The notes under the pieces were generated by a model. The model was given only the letters and a program-made list of their open reading frames with translations. It ran no database searches and was not told the origin of the DNA. From Pleurotus djamor (taxonomy: Eukaryota > Basidiomycota > Agaricomycetes > Agaricales > Pleurotaceae), in assembly GCA_029747585.1 (NCBI GenBank), contig JAPEVF010000117.1, positions 40,108-104,107 on the forward strand: 64,000 nt of DNA, written 5' to 3'. Shown here in pieces: positions 47,601 through 59,030 of the stretch; position 1 is the stretch's first letter, and every line of letters starts with the position of its first letter. The translations under genes and the position numbers were made by a program.

Positions 47601-47847
47601 GGTGGCCCTTAGGAGATCACCCTCTATACAATTCTGATGACTCTGTCAGGACTCATTGGGCGACGGTGAGTAGCTGATGTTTCCCTTCCGATACTCATAA
47701 CTGAAGATCTCAATCGAACGAAAAGGCTGGATGTACACGATATGGGGGTTCGTCATGATCTTGACCGAAGTACTCATCCTTCTCGTGATGTGGAGGGGCA
47801 GTCAGTGGAGGAAGTCCGCAGAGCTCCGTGAATCCTCTGCTTTCTAG
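44660..47847 (+). pseudogene. MFS transporter 5 (DHA1 family), split by a transposon insertion
   Basis: Exons 44660-44740, 44832-44898, 44959-45092, 45156-45262, the two halves of exon 5 (45323-45741 and 46710-46863), 46924-47037, 47096-47193, 47268-47401, 47465-47597, 47650-47665 and 47726-47847 keep the family plan. Motifs are LADLFPSSVRGRKMGIYYTA, FKDTWRKERSLTYQN and a C-terminal GWMYTIW. The 961-bp element at 45742-46702 lies inside the exon 5 loop after SDLK, and in-frame reading stops at a TAG 12 codons into it. Outside the insert the frame is open if the N at 45488 is skipped. This is the most diverged copy. The annotation is a disrupted gene unless the insert is spliced out. Confidence 0.85.
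45742..46702. mobile_element. Non-autonomous TIR transposon, about 0.96 kb
   Basis: The ends are perfect 16-bp inverted repeats: TGGGGAGCCGCAATGC at 45742 and its complement ending at 46702. The flanks carry the same CTTGAAG (7 bp, or ACTTGAAG if the terminal A is counted) at 45735-45741 and 46703-46709, a target-site duplication. The interior has only short frames and no transposase motif. A nearly perfect internal hairpin (GGAATTTTGGATTT against AAATTCAAAATTCC) lies near 46450-46530. A duplication of 7-8 bp points to a hAT-like mechanism but the terminal sequence is not a classic hAT end, so the superfamily stays open. Confidence 0.88.
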
Positions 47848-48081
47848 AGCCGCGGTTGAGTGGTCCTCCCTGTACGTAGAGCTGAATAGGAGCCTCCCTA
47901 TATCTACCACCCTATCCACGTGGAACGCCGACAAGTGGTGAGAGACTCAGAGAGGAAAACTTGATTCTAACCGTCATTCAGGTGCCAGTCGCCAGTTGTA
48001 TGGCTCCCATTCTTCCCAGACTTCTTTCTTTTCTTCCTTCGTCTCTCTGCTCGGCTACCGAAATCAATCCTTAAGGCTTAC

Positions 48082-49605
48082 ATGGCTGCTTCAACCCGTC
48101 GGAGGCAACGCGAGACAAATGGCTCAGCTAAGGAGGAAGTGGATCCTGGTGTGACATTGGCTCAGGCTGCTCCAGCGATGCTGGATATTTATGCTGTACG
48201 TTGGGAATTTTGATGTATGTGAAGGATACGTGGAACTGATGTGGGGAATGCAGATAGTCTCACTCGTTTTGGGTGGATGTTGTGCGTACGTGGTCGGTTG
48301 AGCGGATTAGCAGAGTTGGTTAACGGAGCTCCTGGATATAGGAATGTATTGGCGTATGAGCAGTTGTTGAAGATCAACCCGCAGATGGGTGCGTACCATA
48401 AGTCATGAACTGACTTGGAACCCAGTTTGTTGATGGATGGATTCTCTAGGCTCAGCATTGACGTTCTCGCAAATGCTCTTCATCTCACTTCATTCGCTAC
48501 CGTCATTTCTTAGCTTCAAATCACCACGGTCAATACCAATACCGACGTTGAAACCGCGACAAGTCCCGTTGTATAATTGGGCCTTACAAGTCGGGTTATT
48601 GATCTCTGGGTCCCTCATGAACAATTGGGTGTTTGCGTTTGACGTACCGCTGACGGTGCAGATTGTTTTTCGCTCAGCGGGTAAGCTTTCTTACTCGGAG
48701 TAGTGGTGGATACAACTGACGTGTCGGTCTAGGATTGCCTGTATCGATGCTTCTTGGGTACTTCGTTTTGAAGAAACGCTATACGATATTACAGGTCGTA
48801 CGTATCCTTTGTCCTGGTTCATATCGGCCTCATTTCATATCATCGATCGTAGACGTCGGTGGCACTCGTCTCATTCGGAGTCGTTCTGGCGACGTTATCC
48901 CGGCCATCGAGTTCCTCATCTCAGGCAACGCATGACGTCGGAAAATACGCGATCGGCGTCACAATGCTCGTGGTCTCGTTGTTCCTGACGGCGTTTTTAG
49001 GGCTACTGCAGGAACGGACATACAAGAAATATGGCCCGTGCTGGAAGGAAGGTGTTTTCTATACGGTGAACTTCCTTCTTTTTCCTTTCTTCCCTTAGCT
49101 GGGTTATTGTGATTGATCGCTGATAGGGTTGTGTCAGTAGCATTTTCTCTCACTTCCGGTCTTCGTCTTCCTGGCTTCGGATGTGAAACAGGGAATTCAG
49201 AGCCTTGCTTCTCCCGCTTCGGGGGCCGTTTCGTCTACTTGGATCTCACCGTTCGTCGTCCTGGCTGCGAACCTGGTCTCACAGTTGGTGTGCGTTTCTG
49301 GGGTTAATCGATTGTCCTCGGTTAGTCGGTCCTTCATATCCCCTGCAAGCTAGTGTGTGTGTTGATGACATCCACCTTACCTCTTTCAGCAAGTCTCTTC
49401 AGTGTCGACCAACATTGTCCTCACCACACGTAAAGCACTCAGTCTGTGTTTAAGCGTATGGTGGTTTGGTAATCTATGGAACTGGAAGCTTGGCATCGGT
49501 GCTGGCATGGTGTTCATCGGCAGTTCTTTGTTTACGTTGGGGAGCCAAGGCAAAGGAGAAACTATCCCGAAGGTTAGGGAACAAGCTAAGAGGAAAGAAG
49601 AGTAA
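48082..49605 (+). CDS. YEA4: UDP-N-acetylglucosamine transporter (UAA family, YEA4/SLC35B4-like)
   Basis: Golgi/ER nucleotide-sugar antiporter supplying UDP-GlcNAc for chitin and glycan synthesis. Eight exons (48082-48195, 48254-48285, 48342-48388, 48450-48680, 48733-48794, 48853-49065, 49141-49320, 49390-49605) give 364 residues with about ten TM helices. Family signs are GGCCxNVLAYEQLL, NNWVFAFDVPLTVQIVFRSA, LGLLQERTYKKYGPCWKEGV followed by FYTHFLSLPVF, and GVNRLSSQVSSVSTNIVLTT. All introns are GT-AG and 51-75 bp. A C-terminal KRKEE resembles an ER/Golgi retrieval tail. The neighbour upstream is disrupted MFS5. Confidence 0.9.
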
Positions 49606-51853
49606 GCTTGATTTGAAAAACGAGAGGCAGCATGTGGTGAGTACGTCCACGGAGGGACATCCCTAGACCCACGATGCAGTCGACAGTTGCGTAAAAAGCT
49701 TCTGTCGTCCTATTCATGGAGTCGGGCACTTGGACGGAAAGGGGAGCTGGAGTTGGGTTGACTGGTCTCATCGCCATCCGCAGTTTGTATCGCTATTAGA
49801 CCAGTATTACAGCCCTGCTGCGTACATGTTCAAGGACACCAAGTCCCCGTACATATCAGCCAAATATCATCACAAAAACACGCTCCTTGCCAGCCTCGAC
49901 TCCGGGTAGAACTCGGTACAAGGCTTCCCCGACGAGTCGTGTAAAATGACAAAAACGTAAGAACCACCTCATTTTCTGAGCTGATGGACTTGGGCTAGCG
50001 GGCCGCTACCTCTCCACAACTCCATACCCAAGCAAACCCCATATAATTACAACAGCCCCAACAGGTCCGTATGATGGAACCGATATCACAGCCAGGAGAA
50101 TTGGGAGCAAAGCTTGCATACAGTGTTCAGTACCAATTGGGGACTGGGACACGACTCAACCGGAAACGACCTGGAAGAGATCATTGAGTGAGAAAGTCGA
50201 CAACCTTCCTGGTGTTGAATCGAACGGCGTTTCATTATCAAGTCTCCATTAGGCACGAAAGTGGGTGGGTGACATGGAGAGGAAGTGCATGAAGCTCAGA
50301 GGTACAAATGATGCACTCAAGTGCCAGATGTTGGCTCGTAGTACGAACACTGCCACAAGGATGGGCCAAGTGTCCGCGAAGTACAATGGCGGCGCCGATA
50401 CAAGAACCTCTTGCGTATGCGGTCGGACAGCATCTCCAGAGGCACGAGACAGGTTGAGCTCAGAGACTTCGAAGTGGCAAAAGAGGGATTTGACAGCAGT
50501 GAACGCATTGATGAGTGCTTGGGATCCAAGATGATCGTTGAACGTTGATGCATGATGGTGGACAGGGAGGTTGCTATTCGCCACAGCGAGGAAGTCTATG
50601 ATCGACACGGATCCCAAAGTCAAACAATTTTCTTAAGTTCTCCGAATTCCATAATCGAGAGGAGATCTCTTGACCGTCACATTCCTTCTGATGCTTCATG
50701 TAAAGAGACTTCGAAGTTAGGATTCCTGGTGACAACCTCGAGCGACACTGAGGGAAGGGATAGCGGCGTCCGGAACCACAGTAGGGAAGACAGACCGTGC
50801 CCACCTGACACACGGAGCGTCACGGTCACGGGAGGACCCAGCTAGGCAAGGAAGATATTTTCGTTTTGTTTCCTGACATTCCTGTAGGCCGTACGACGAG
50901 AACAAGGTCTTAGGTCACTGACAGACAAGAGGCGTGGTATTCCTCCAGTAGATTATTTAATCTGGTTGAAAGGCAGTACAAGAGGATTATTTGTGCCCGA
51001 CTAGCATCGCTCGACGAATGTTGTGAGGGCCAGAGGCTGCGCGAACGTAGATATCTGCGACAAGTAGTTTTAGTAGCTGCAGAAGACTGCCAATCAAAGC
51101 TCTGCACTAGTGACCGCCGGTGATGGCCCTTCCCCATCGAACTTGAAATTGGTACTTGAATTGAAATATGTGCACCTCGCCGCCTAACCTACGGTCGACG
51201 GTCGGGCTCGGTGGACAGTGAAAGGTGGGATATTTGATATTCATGCCCCCAGGTGGATTCGCACGTATCCTGAATATGGACGGTATGGAAAATTTGCAAG
51301 CAAGTTAATGGATATTGCACGGTGACGGAAGCGGTCGAGCACAAGTGCACAAGACTGGAACGCGGCAAAGACTTCACCTTTGCTGACTAAGTAAGTTAAG
51401 TGGTCGTGTGAATGACGTTTGAACAAAGACGTGCAAATACGACGACCGTCCACGAGCCAATGAAAATTCGATCGGTAATTTCAAGTGACCAATGAAAAAG
51501 CGAGAAACTCTGAAATTACATAATATGTCAACGATGCCACTAAGGGTGGGTGTAAGAACGAGCCTTCATTGCATTTCGGACTCGTAAATGGTCCTTGATA
51601 CAGGGACGATGTATCTGAGTTTGAAATAGCAGAGGTTAAAAGGCTCATTTTTATCAGCGAATTATTGCACCAGGTCTTTCTTCTTCTCTCCCTCGTACCT
51701 GCGCCCGTTGCATGTACTCAAACCAACTCGGAAGCACACATAATCCACACAGAGGCTCGAAGCATACCTGCGCCGGCCACATTAGAGCCTGTCATTAAAG
51801 TCCCTCGTCGTCGTCGTCGTCCAGCTCAACTTTTCTAAACCCTACTTCTCATC
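49606..51853. other. 2.2-kb intergenic region before INO1
   Basis: No gene is recognised. Overlapping frames at 50249-50623 (minus), 50265-50534 (plus) and 50552-50845 (plus) carry no known motif. They may be remnants of an unidentified gene, but I cannot support a call. Confidence 0.4.
51457..51493 (+). promoter_or_regulatory. Paired CCAAT boxes upstream of INO1
   Basis: CCAATGAAAA occurs at 51457 and again at 51489, about 395 and 365 bp before the INO1 ATG. CCAAT is the HAP complex site. The role here is inferred from position only. No UASINO (CATGTGAAAT) was found. Confidence 0.3.
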
Positions 51854-53655
51854 ATGGCCCCCGTTTCCAACAAGTCCTCTGGGCTCAACACCCCCGAGTC
51901 CGAGCTTGAGGGAATCCTCCCCGTTCATCCCACCGCGACGCGTCGCCCCTACTCGCTCGTCGTGCAGTCCGAGACTACCCAGTACTCGGATGAATATATC
52001 ACGTCCACCTTCAACAACCGTGGCGCATCCGTAGAATTGACCGGTGGTCAGATCGTCGTGACCCCCACCGTCCAACCCTTCGAATTCCAAACCAAGAGAA
52101 CCGTCAGCAAGACCGGGTAAGTGGACCGTGATAATTCTCATCATTTGACAAATTCACTGATATGGCGTTTTTTTAGATTGATGATGATCGGAATGGGTGG
52201 CAATAACGGCTCCACCCTTTGCGCCACCATCCTAGCTAACAGACACAACCTCGTCTGGCACACCAAGGAAGGTATTCAACAGCCAAACTACATTGGTTCC
52301 CTCCTTCGCGCCTCTACCGTTCGTATTGGCTCCGAGCCCGGTACAGGCAAGGAAGTCCACGTTCCTATCTCCGATGTTTTGCCTATGGTTCACCCCAACG
52401 ATCTCGTCCTTGGGGGTTGGGACATCTCGGGTGTTTCCATGGATAAGGCCATGCAACGTGCTCAGGTCCTCGATTACGATCTACAACGCCAGGTCGCCCC
52501 TTACATGGCTCTTTTGGGCAAGCCCATGCCATCGATCTATTACCCCGACTTCATCGCGGCCAACCAGGAAACTCGCGCTGATAACCTTATCCCTGGCTCG
52601 GACAAGCAGGCTCACCTCGAGCACATTCGCGCTGATATCCGTAAATTCAAGCAAGATAACCAGCTTGATCGTGTGGTTGTTTTCTGGACTGCCAATACCG
52701 AGCGTTACAGCGACATCATCCCGGGTGTGAACGACACTGCCGATAACCTCCTTGCGTCTATCAAGTCTTCTCACTCTGAGGTTTCCCCTTCTACCCTCTT
52801 CGCTGTCGCCGCTATCCTTGAGGGCGAGCCCTTCGTGAACGGTGCTCCTCAGAACACCTTCGTTCCTGGTGTCATCGCACTCGCCGAGCGTCACCAATCC
52901 TTCATTGGTGGTGATGACCTCAAGTCTGGCCAAACCAAGCTCAAGTCTGTTCTCGCCGAGTTCCTCGTCAACGCCGGTATCAAGCCTCTCTCCATCGCAT
53001 CCTACAACCATCTCGGTAACAATGATGGCCACAACCTTTCCGCCGAACGTCAGTTCAAGAGCAAGGAAATCAGCAAGAGCAGCGTCGTCGATGACATGGT
53101 CGATGCCAACAGGTTGCTCTTCAAAGCTCCTGAGGTCGGCCCTAAGGGCGTCCCAGTTGGCAAGGGTGAACATCCCGACCACATCGTCGTTATCAAATAC
53201 GTTCCCGCTGTCGGCGACTCCAAGCGCGCTATCGACGAATACTACTCCGAGATCTTCTGCGGAGGTAGATCTACGATCAACATCTTCAACGAGTGCGAGG
53301 TAAGCCAGCCCTTCCTTCGCCTCCTCCATTTTTATCCTCCTCGCTAATTCAAATTTTCTATAATTAGGATTCCCTTTTGGCGACCCCACTCATCTTGGAT
53401 CTCACCATCCTCACTGAGTTGTTGACCCGCGTCAAGTACCGCAACCTCGCTGCCGAGGCTAAGGACAAGGATTTCGCTCCTTTGTATCCTGTCCTCTCCC
53501 TCCTTTCGTACATGTTGAAGGCTCCTCTCGTCAAGCCCGGAACCCAGGTCATCAACAGTCTCAACAGACAACGTAACGCTCTCGAGGGTTTCCTCAAGGC
53601 TTGCGTCGGCCTTGAAGGAAGCAGCGACTTGCTCCTTGAGACCAGGATCTGGTAG
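51854..53655 (+). CDS. INO1: Inositol-3-phosphate synthase
   Basis: Converts glucose 6-phosphate to myo-inositol 3-phosphate with NAD+ (EC 5.5.1.4), the first step of inositol and phosphatidylinositol synthesis. Three exons (51854-52116, 52177-53299, 53368-53655) encode 557 residues. Signature blocks are [20 protein letters not shown] (NAD site), [62 protein letters not shown] and [18 protein letters not shown]. The length is normal. Codon use is strongly biased to C-ending codons compared with neighbours, which points to high expression. A long 5' region with paired CCAAT boxes precedes it. It is convergent with the integrase zinc-finger gene. Confidence 0.96.
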
Positions 53656-53950
53656 ATGCTTTCCGAGTAGTTGTCCATATGTACTTCGATAGCTTTCAAC
53701 AGCTCGCGTTTGTAGATAGGTCATTCAACTGGCCCATGTCTGTTTGCCTTGACTCAATGATAAATGATCGTCCTTCGTCGTGTTATCTGAATGAAATGAT
53801 ATTGAATGTAAGGGATAGAAATGTGTCGGGTAAAGGTAAAGACCTGGTATGCAATGAAAGAATGTGAGATAGGAAGGAGGTACGCTAGTTCGAGACGAGG
53901 TATATAAATTACAACGTAACTGCTCCAGCGAGTACACACCTATGAAAACT
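53656..53950. other. Convergent 3' region
   Basis: 295 bp between the INO1 and integrase zinc-finger stop codons; no gene. Confidence 0.5.
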
Positions 53951-55456
53951 CTAACCACGGATGGTCGTAGTTGATGCAGAGTCATGGAAGCCGTTGTCAG
54001 CAAAGGCCATAACGACGCCTTCATCAGAGTCACTCTTGATGGGGACTTGCGCAAACGCGGGTCCAAGGACGGATGCGATAGAAGGAGCGGGGTCGACGCC
54101 CAAGAGCACAGGGTCGATAGGTATATAGTCCTGCGATGGCACCATAGCGCGAAGGTCATGCAATGCCGCCGGAAGCTCCGAGTAAATCGCCAAAGGCGAA
54201 GAGGACATCGGAGGCAACGTATTCATCCTGTAAGGAAACTCTCCACCAAAACCCTCATCCCCTTCAGACTTGACCAAAGCCCCGTTCTTAACTTTCTGGA
54301 AAGGCAGATTTGGCGTCTTAGGGTGGGCCATCTGTTGCCTTCTGGCAAGGCGCTCAGCCACAGACGGGATATTCCGTTCCTTGTTGAGTGCAAACTCGTT
54401 ATACGCATCGGAGTAGTCAGAGAAGTACTGCCAGCCGTTGGGGAGCCCACCGAACAGAGAGACTTCGCGAGACATGGGAACACTGCTAGTACTGGAGGTG
54501 CTGCTGCCGCTCGAGGTGAACCGGGACATGGGGAGTGTCCCAGAGTTTGGCGGAGGGGAAAAGGGGAACGTCGGGCCTGGATGAGCTGACTCCGAGACAT
54601 TCTGAGGCGTCGCAGCACTAGCGGAGAAGCGTGACATAGGCAGAGACTGTGTCCGTAAGGGAAATGATTCGACCGCCATCGTAGAAGCCTGAGACAGAGA
54701 CGCATTGACAGGAAAGCAACCCGTAGGAGAGATCGGGCCCGACGGGAAACTATCAGTAGCCTTCGTATCATCAGAGAAATCGACGTCCATTCGTTCCTCG
54801 GCGAGAAGAGCAAGCTTATCATGAAGATCAGTCAGCGGGCTATCATGTCCTTGCGTCCATTCCCGACTTTCCGAAGCTGGAGAAGGATGAATCTCGCCGC
54901 CACACCTCTTGATATTGCAGGTCGGGCACTGTCGAATAAACTTAGTGACGAGTTCCTTCGGGACCCAGGAGTAGCGCTTTCGCATGAACGAGCAGGTTTT
55001 ATCGCGCCCGCCGTGACCGCTCGCTTCGTGGCAGTAGCACAAGATGTCGTACATGTGTTCCTCAATAGCGATAGGAAGACCGTCGTGGAGAATCACCAAC
55101 GTAGGAGAGTCATTATGGTAAGGAAGACCAGGAATCATCGTTTCCGGAGGCTCGCCTAGCGTAAACATCTTCCGCACCCAGAATCGAAACGCAGAGCAAT
55201 AGGCGGTTGTAGAATCCGGATTTTGAAGAACAACCCAGATCTTCTCGAAGGTAGCCTGGGTAATGAGAGCTTTGGCGCGACGGCGAGATGTCAAAGACTG
55301 GAGATACGTTGCCTCGACTTGCTTATATTGGTCGTAAGTAGGACAATGCGGTCTTGAATCATTGGAGGAAGAGCTACTCGGGCCTCGGCTAATATCCACG
55401 GGCGAGGTGGGCTTGGTCGGCGATCTGGGCGAAGGCGAGCACCGAGACTGAGGCAT
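53951..55456 (-). CDS. Protein with an integrase H2C2 zinc-binding domain, probably domesticated
   Basis: A single-exon frame of 501 residues starting MPQSRCSPSPRSPTKPTSP. At about residues 130-190 it contains CYCHEASGHGGRDKTCSFMR, then KRYSWVPKELVTKFIRQCPT ending CPTC. The spacing H-x4-H ... C-x2-C is that of the zinc-binding N-terminal domain of LTR-retrotransposon and retroviral integrases (GIN-1 type). The integrase catalytic core, reverse transcriptase, protease and LTRs are absent. The rest is Ser/Pro-rich with repeats of LPMSRF and VPMSREVS and acidic patches, like a regulatory protein. A uniform intact frame, no flanking repeats and the domain on its own suggest a domesticated host gene. 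The function is unknown. Confidence 0.8.
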   Translation of the reverse strand: MPQSRCSPSPRSPTKPTSPVDISRGPSSSSSNDSRPHCPTYDQYKQVEATYLQSLTSRRRAKALITQATFEKIWVVLQNPDSTTAYCSAFRFWVRKMFTLGEPPETMIPGLPYHNDSPTLVILHDGLPIAIEEHMYDILCYCHEASGHGGRDKTCSFMRKRYSWVPKELVTKFIRQCPTCNIKRCGGEIHPSPASESREWTQGHDSPLTDLHDKLALLAEERMDVDFSDDTKATDSFPSGPISPTGCFPVNASLSQASTMAVESFPLRTQSLPMSRFSASAATPQNVSESAHPGPTFPFSPPPNSGTLPMSRFTSSGSSTSSTSSVPMSREVSLFGGLPNGWQYFSDYSDAYNEFALNKERNIPSVAERLARRQQMAHPKTPNLPFQKVKNGALVKSEGDEGFGGEFPYRMNTLPPMSSSPLAIYSELPAALHDLRAMVPSQDYIPIDPVLLGVDPAPSIASVLGPAFAQVPIKSDSDEGVVMAFADNGFHDSASTTTIRG

Positions 55457-55874
55457 ATCAGAGCGTAGATATGTCCTTGAGTGTAAATGGTGGTCGAGCG
55501 TCGCAGGAAGTGATGCTGAGAGCCAGCGGGAAAGAGGTTATGAAGGGTCACTTGGTAGAGGTAGGATGTAAACGAACGTTGATCGCCAGTTAGGGGATGC
55601 ACCTGCTATTTGTAGCAAGTTCGGCATTATCCGAATACCGTTTATTCCAAAGAATGGGTGAGGTTATGGTACAGAACATCAACTGTAGGGTAATAAAGAC
55701 AGGAAGTAGTAAAGCAAGATAGAATTGCGGACCACGCCTGCAAGATGTGTGGTTAAAAGTCACCTAAAATATATGACAGCACGAAGAGAAGCAAAAAGGG
55801 GAATCTAGCAGGGGCAATAACCTCGAAAACCCAAGAGAGTCGTGTAGAATGGGAGTTGCATAAGCTTAAGTTTC
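55457..55874. other. Intergenic region
   Basis: Upstream of the integrase zinc-finger gene and downstream of KRE6, both minus. No gene; several A/T-rich tracts. Confidence 0.45.
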
Positions 55875-58649
55875 TTAATCACAAGTGCCACCGTTTTGAA
55901 TCCTGTTCTTCGGGAAGACCTGGTTATCATACTGTTCCCAAAGGGTGAAGTTCGGGTTAGCGTAGGCACCGGGGTATCTATAAACGAAGATATGAGTCAA
56001 CGGAAAGCCACGACCAACGAGGAAATAACATACGCGTTGATGTATGCAGCGGTGGGGAAATCCACCGGGTCACAGCCAATGTTCTTCTTGCCCACCGGTT
56101 GATAAACGCGGATATAGTCAACGGACATGCTCGTTGGGAAGGTGATGCGCTCGAAGTCGATGGGCCCGAAGTTAAGTGAGAAGCCCAAGTTGGCAATAAT
56201 GTACTGTGGAGGCACGGTGTCAACGGCAGAAAGATGAAAAACGAACAAGAAATGACTGACCATTGGTTCTTGTGGGACTGGTCGAGCGCCAATTTCAGCT
56301 GCGGTATCAGGTCCCATGCCACGAGCGATGAGGGTCCACGATGGGGTACCATCGTTGAACCAAGTGATGTAGGCATCATCGAATCTGCCAGAGGATGAGA
56401 ACCTGAGACGTCACATGTAAAAGGAAGTGTGGCATTACCCTGGCTTATACTCGAATCCATACGACGCGTAGCAACCCGTATTCAATTCATAGCAGTCTTG
56501 ATTAGTGACGGAAAGACCACTGGTGCATTGTTGGAAAGCGCCTGGAAACGGCGTGTTAGGAAGAAACCCGCATCAGTCAAGGTTTACCGTCGCGTACCTC
56601 CAGCATACGTATTCAATATTGTGCGGTCGCCATCATGAATTTGGATATTGTCAGACGTGTTTTGCCAGACATATCCAGCCTAAAAGAGACGGTTCAGAGA
56701 GTGAAGGCACAGAGGGAAGCCCAGAAACGTACATTGAAAGGAGCCCATTGAGAAGACATGGAGACCTTCACAACAAATGGTTTAGATATCGTTTAAATCT
56801 CTTACACACTCGAGAAAGCATACCGATCCGACACCATCATGGATGGTAGCCTCAAAGATATCAATCTCAGGAGCACCGCGACCGACGTATTCTCCATTAG
56901 CCTTGACAGGTCCTGGATGAGGTTCACCGGGGCACGTGCAGGCGGAAAGACGTTGACCAGGAAGATACGACTGGCAACGTTTTGTTATGAGAAAAGATAA
57001 GGACAGAGAGTTATGATCGGCTTACCAGTTCACCATCAGCGGTGGGATCACCACCTGAGTGAGCAGCAAGGGGGAGACGTGTGCCCGGGTATGTTTGATT
57101 AGGGAGGGTACCGACGTCACAAGTATCGTAAGTGTAAGGCCACTGGATTTGAAGAGATAAGTGGAACGTCAAGAAGAGAAGGCAGCACAATGCCTCACCA
57201 TTCCCTCAAGACTGGCACCGAATCCAGCACGACCGAGATTACCCATAGTCCATCTAGAGAAATGAACTCAGCCAAAGGCTTTGAGGATTGTGGGACAATG
57301 AAGCGTACACGGCGGGCCATAGACCACTGGGGTAAAGGATGTGCCTGTCAGATAAAGATTTTTGAAAAAGAGGAGCTGACGAACTGAATGTTATTCGTGC
57401 CAGGCAATGTGACGGCAGCTAGAGCAATGAATTAACTCTCTGCTTCATCGAAGATCGAAGGCGAAAAGCGTACCTTCGATCAATCCACCTGTGAAACAGA
57501 ACTTGTTCCTGGAGTGACAATCAGGACCCCGAGGAAAACTGAATGACGAAGGAATTTTACCAAGTTTGAACCTGAAGGAAAGGAACATGATGAGAAGAGG
57601 AGTGCATCAAGGAGGACAAGACGCACCATTCCAGAGCGATAATTCAAGTCGTGGTTGTCAAGAGGGTTGGCAACACGATCCAGAGTCAAGCGGAGAGCAC
57701 CACCGCGGGTTGTTGCTTGTGAGGGGTCATACCATTCCAAATCGTTCTACAACATGGATGCAACATCAATCAAAGCTCGTAAAAGGGGGAAGGGAAAGGA
57801 AACACACCGTTCCCCAGTAATGCAAATCAACAGCCTCCCAGAATGGATCGTCTCCGGGGTAAAACGTACGTCCATCAAGGTTGAACTCGTCGCTAAACAC
57901 CAACTCCATGTCTTCACTGGTGTGAAGACTCTTTCTCGTATATGCCGATCTCGGAGTATCGCGATCAATGAGTCCCACATCTCCCGGGATTTCCGGGACC
58001 TGCCCAGATGCGTTGATACCACCGAGGTTGAAGCCACCGAGTGTAGACTGTGTGGGTGTCAAAATGTGGGTCAAGATTGGGTAACCTTGCGAAAAGAAAC
58101 CGAGCACATCAGCAACAGAGTCCTTCGCAAGAAAATTGACAAGTCCTTCTCACCGCCACTATGAAGAGGTTATCAGGCTGTGCGCGATTACAAACGTGAT
58201 GGAATGGGGAAACTCACAAAAGCATTATCATCCCAACTGCGAGGATAAACAAGCACCCGAGGTTGGCAATACCTCTTGACGAGAAGTATTTCCCTCCACG
58301 GTCAACACGACGATCTCTTTTCGGGTCCGGGTTGTGCAGTTCATCGTCCGGTTCCGGAACATCCATGAGCAACGGTGTGCCCCATTGTGCTGGCGAAGGC
58401 GAAAGCGAGTACTACGACCAATGTCAGGTCTTGCGCAATCAGCGTTGATAAGAAACGGTTCTCAACACACCTTGTCGGATATCGAGCTCTACACGCAAGA
58501 ATACGAACGTCAGCCAGCATAAGGCAGAGAAGAGATGTGTTGCTCACTGGGTAACCAGTACCATTACTGACGCCAGAGCCGACCCTCGAACGACCAGGTG
58601 AGGGCAATAGACTTGACGTGGAAGCAGAATAAGGCGAATCTGTCATCAT
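55875..58649 (-). CDS. KRE6: Beta-glucan synthesis-associated protein, GH16 (KRE6/SKN1 family)
   Basis: Type II membrane protein of the secretory pathway needed for beta-1,6-glucan synthesis. About 17 exons run from the ATG at 58649 to the TAA at 55875. The cytosolic N-terminus (MMTDSPYSASTSSLL) leads to SPAQWGTPLLMDVPEPDDEL and HNPDPKRDRRVDRGGKYFSS, then the TM helix GIANLGCLFILAVGMIMLL. The lumenal part has LVFSDEFNLDGRTFYPGDDP, WEAVDLHYWGT, WYDPSQATTRGGALRLTLDR and NKFCFTGG. The GH16 catalytic motif is EIDIFEA (E-x-D-x-x-E), followed by DGVG. The C-terminus is FTLWEQYDNQVFPKNRIQNG and GTCD. Exon 4 appears to be just 5 bp (58154-58158, TGGCG); with it LLF|GGYPILTH reads as in relatives. Confidence 0.9.
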
Positions 58650-59030
58650 TCTGTGAGAGGATGAGGCCCTCTTGAGCCGGTGAAAGCAGTAGTGTAATGG
58701 ATGGACGAAGAGAAAGAGTGTGAGTGAAGCCTTGGGATGAGGCGGATTAGGACGTTTAGCGTGAGGGATGGAGGATAGAAAAGAGGGACAACAAAAGCTG
58801 GGATGAAACGGTAACAAGCGGCCTGCCAAGACATTGCGGTGACAATGTGATTTTCTTGGAAATTTCCCTTTTGACGCCCACTAACTTTGGCCTCAGCAAG
58901 ATTCGAGGACAGTAGGCATGGTCAATCAAAATGTTATAGTAAGTGCAGAGATATAGCAAGGAAAAGGAACAAAAAAAAGAGGTGGGAGCGGTTGAACGCC
59001 AGGAAAGCGCAATGATTGGAGTTCTTGGCG
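58650..59030. other. KRE6 promoter and HEM4 3' region
   Basis: No gene. The minus-strand frames at 58646-58959 have no known motif and start from the KRE6 leader. Confidence 0.45.

Noticed and set aside
50249..50845. Overlapping frames in the INO1 upstream region as a hidden gene
   Set aside because: Frames on both strands are of similar length with no motif, no clear splice signals and no codon bias like neighbouring genes.
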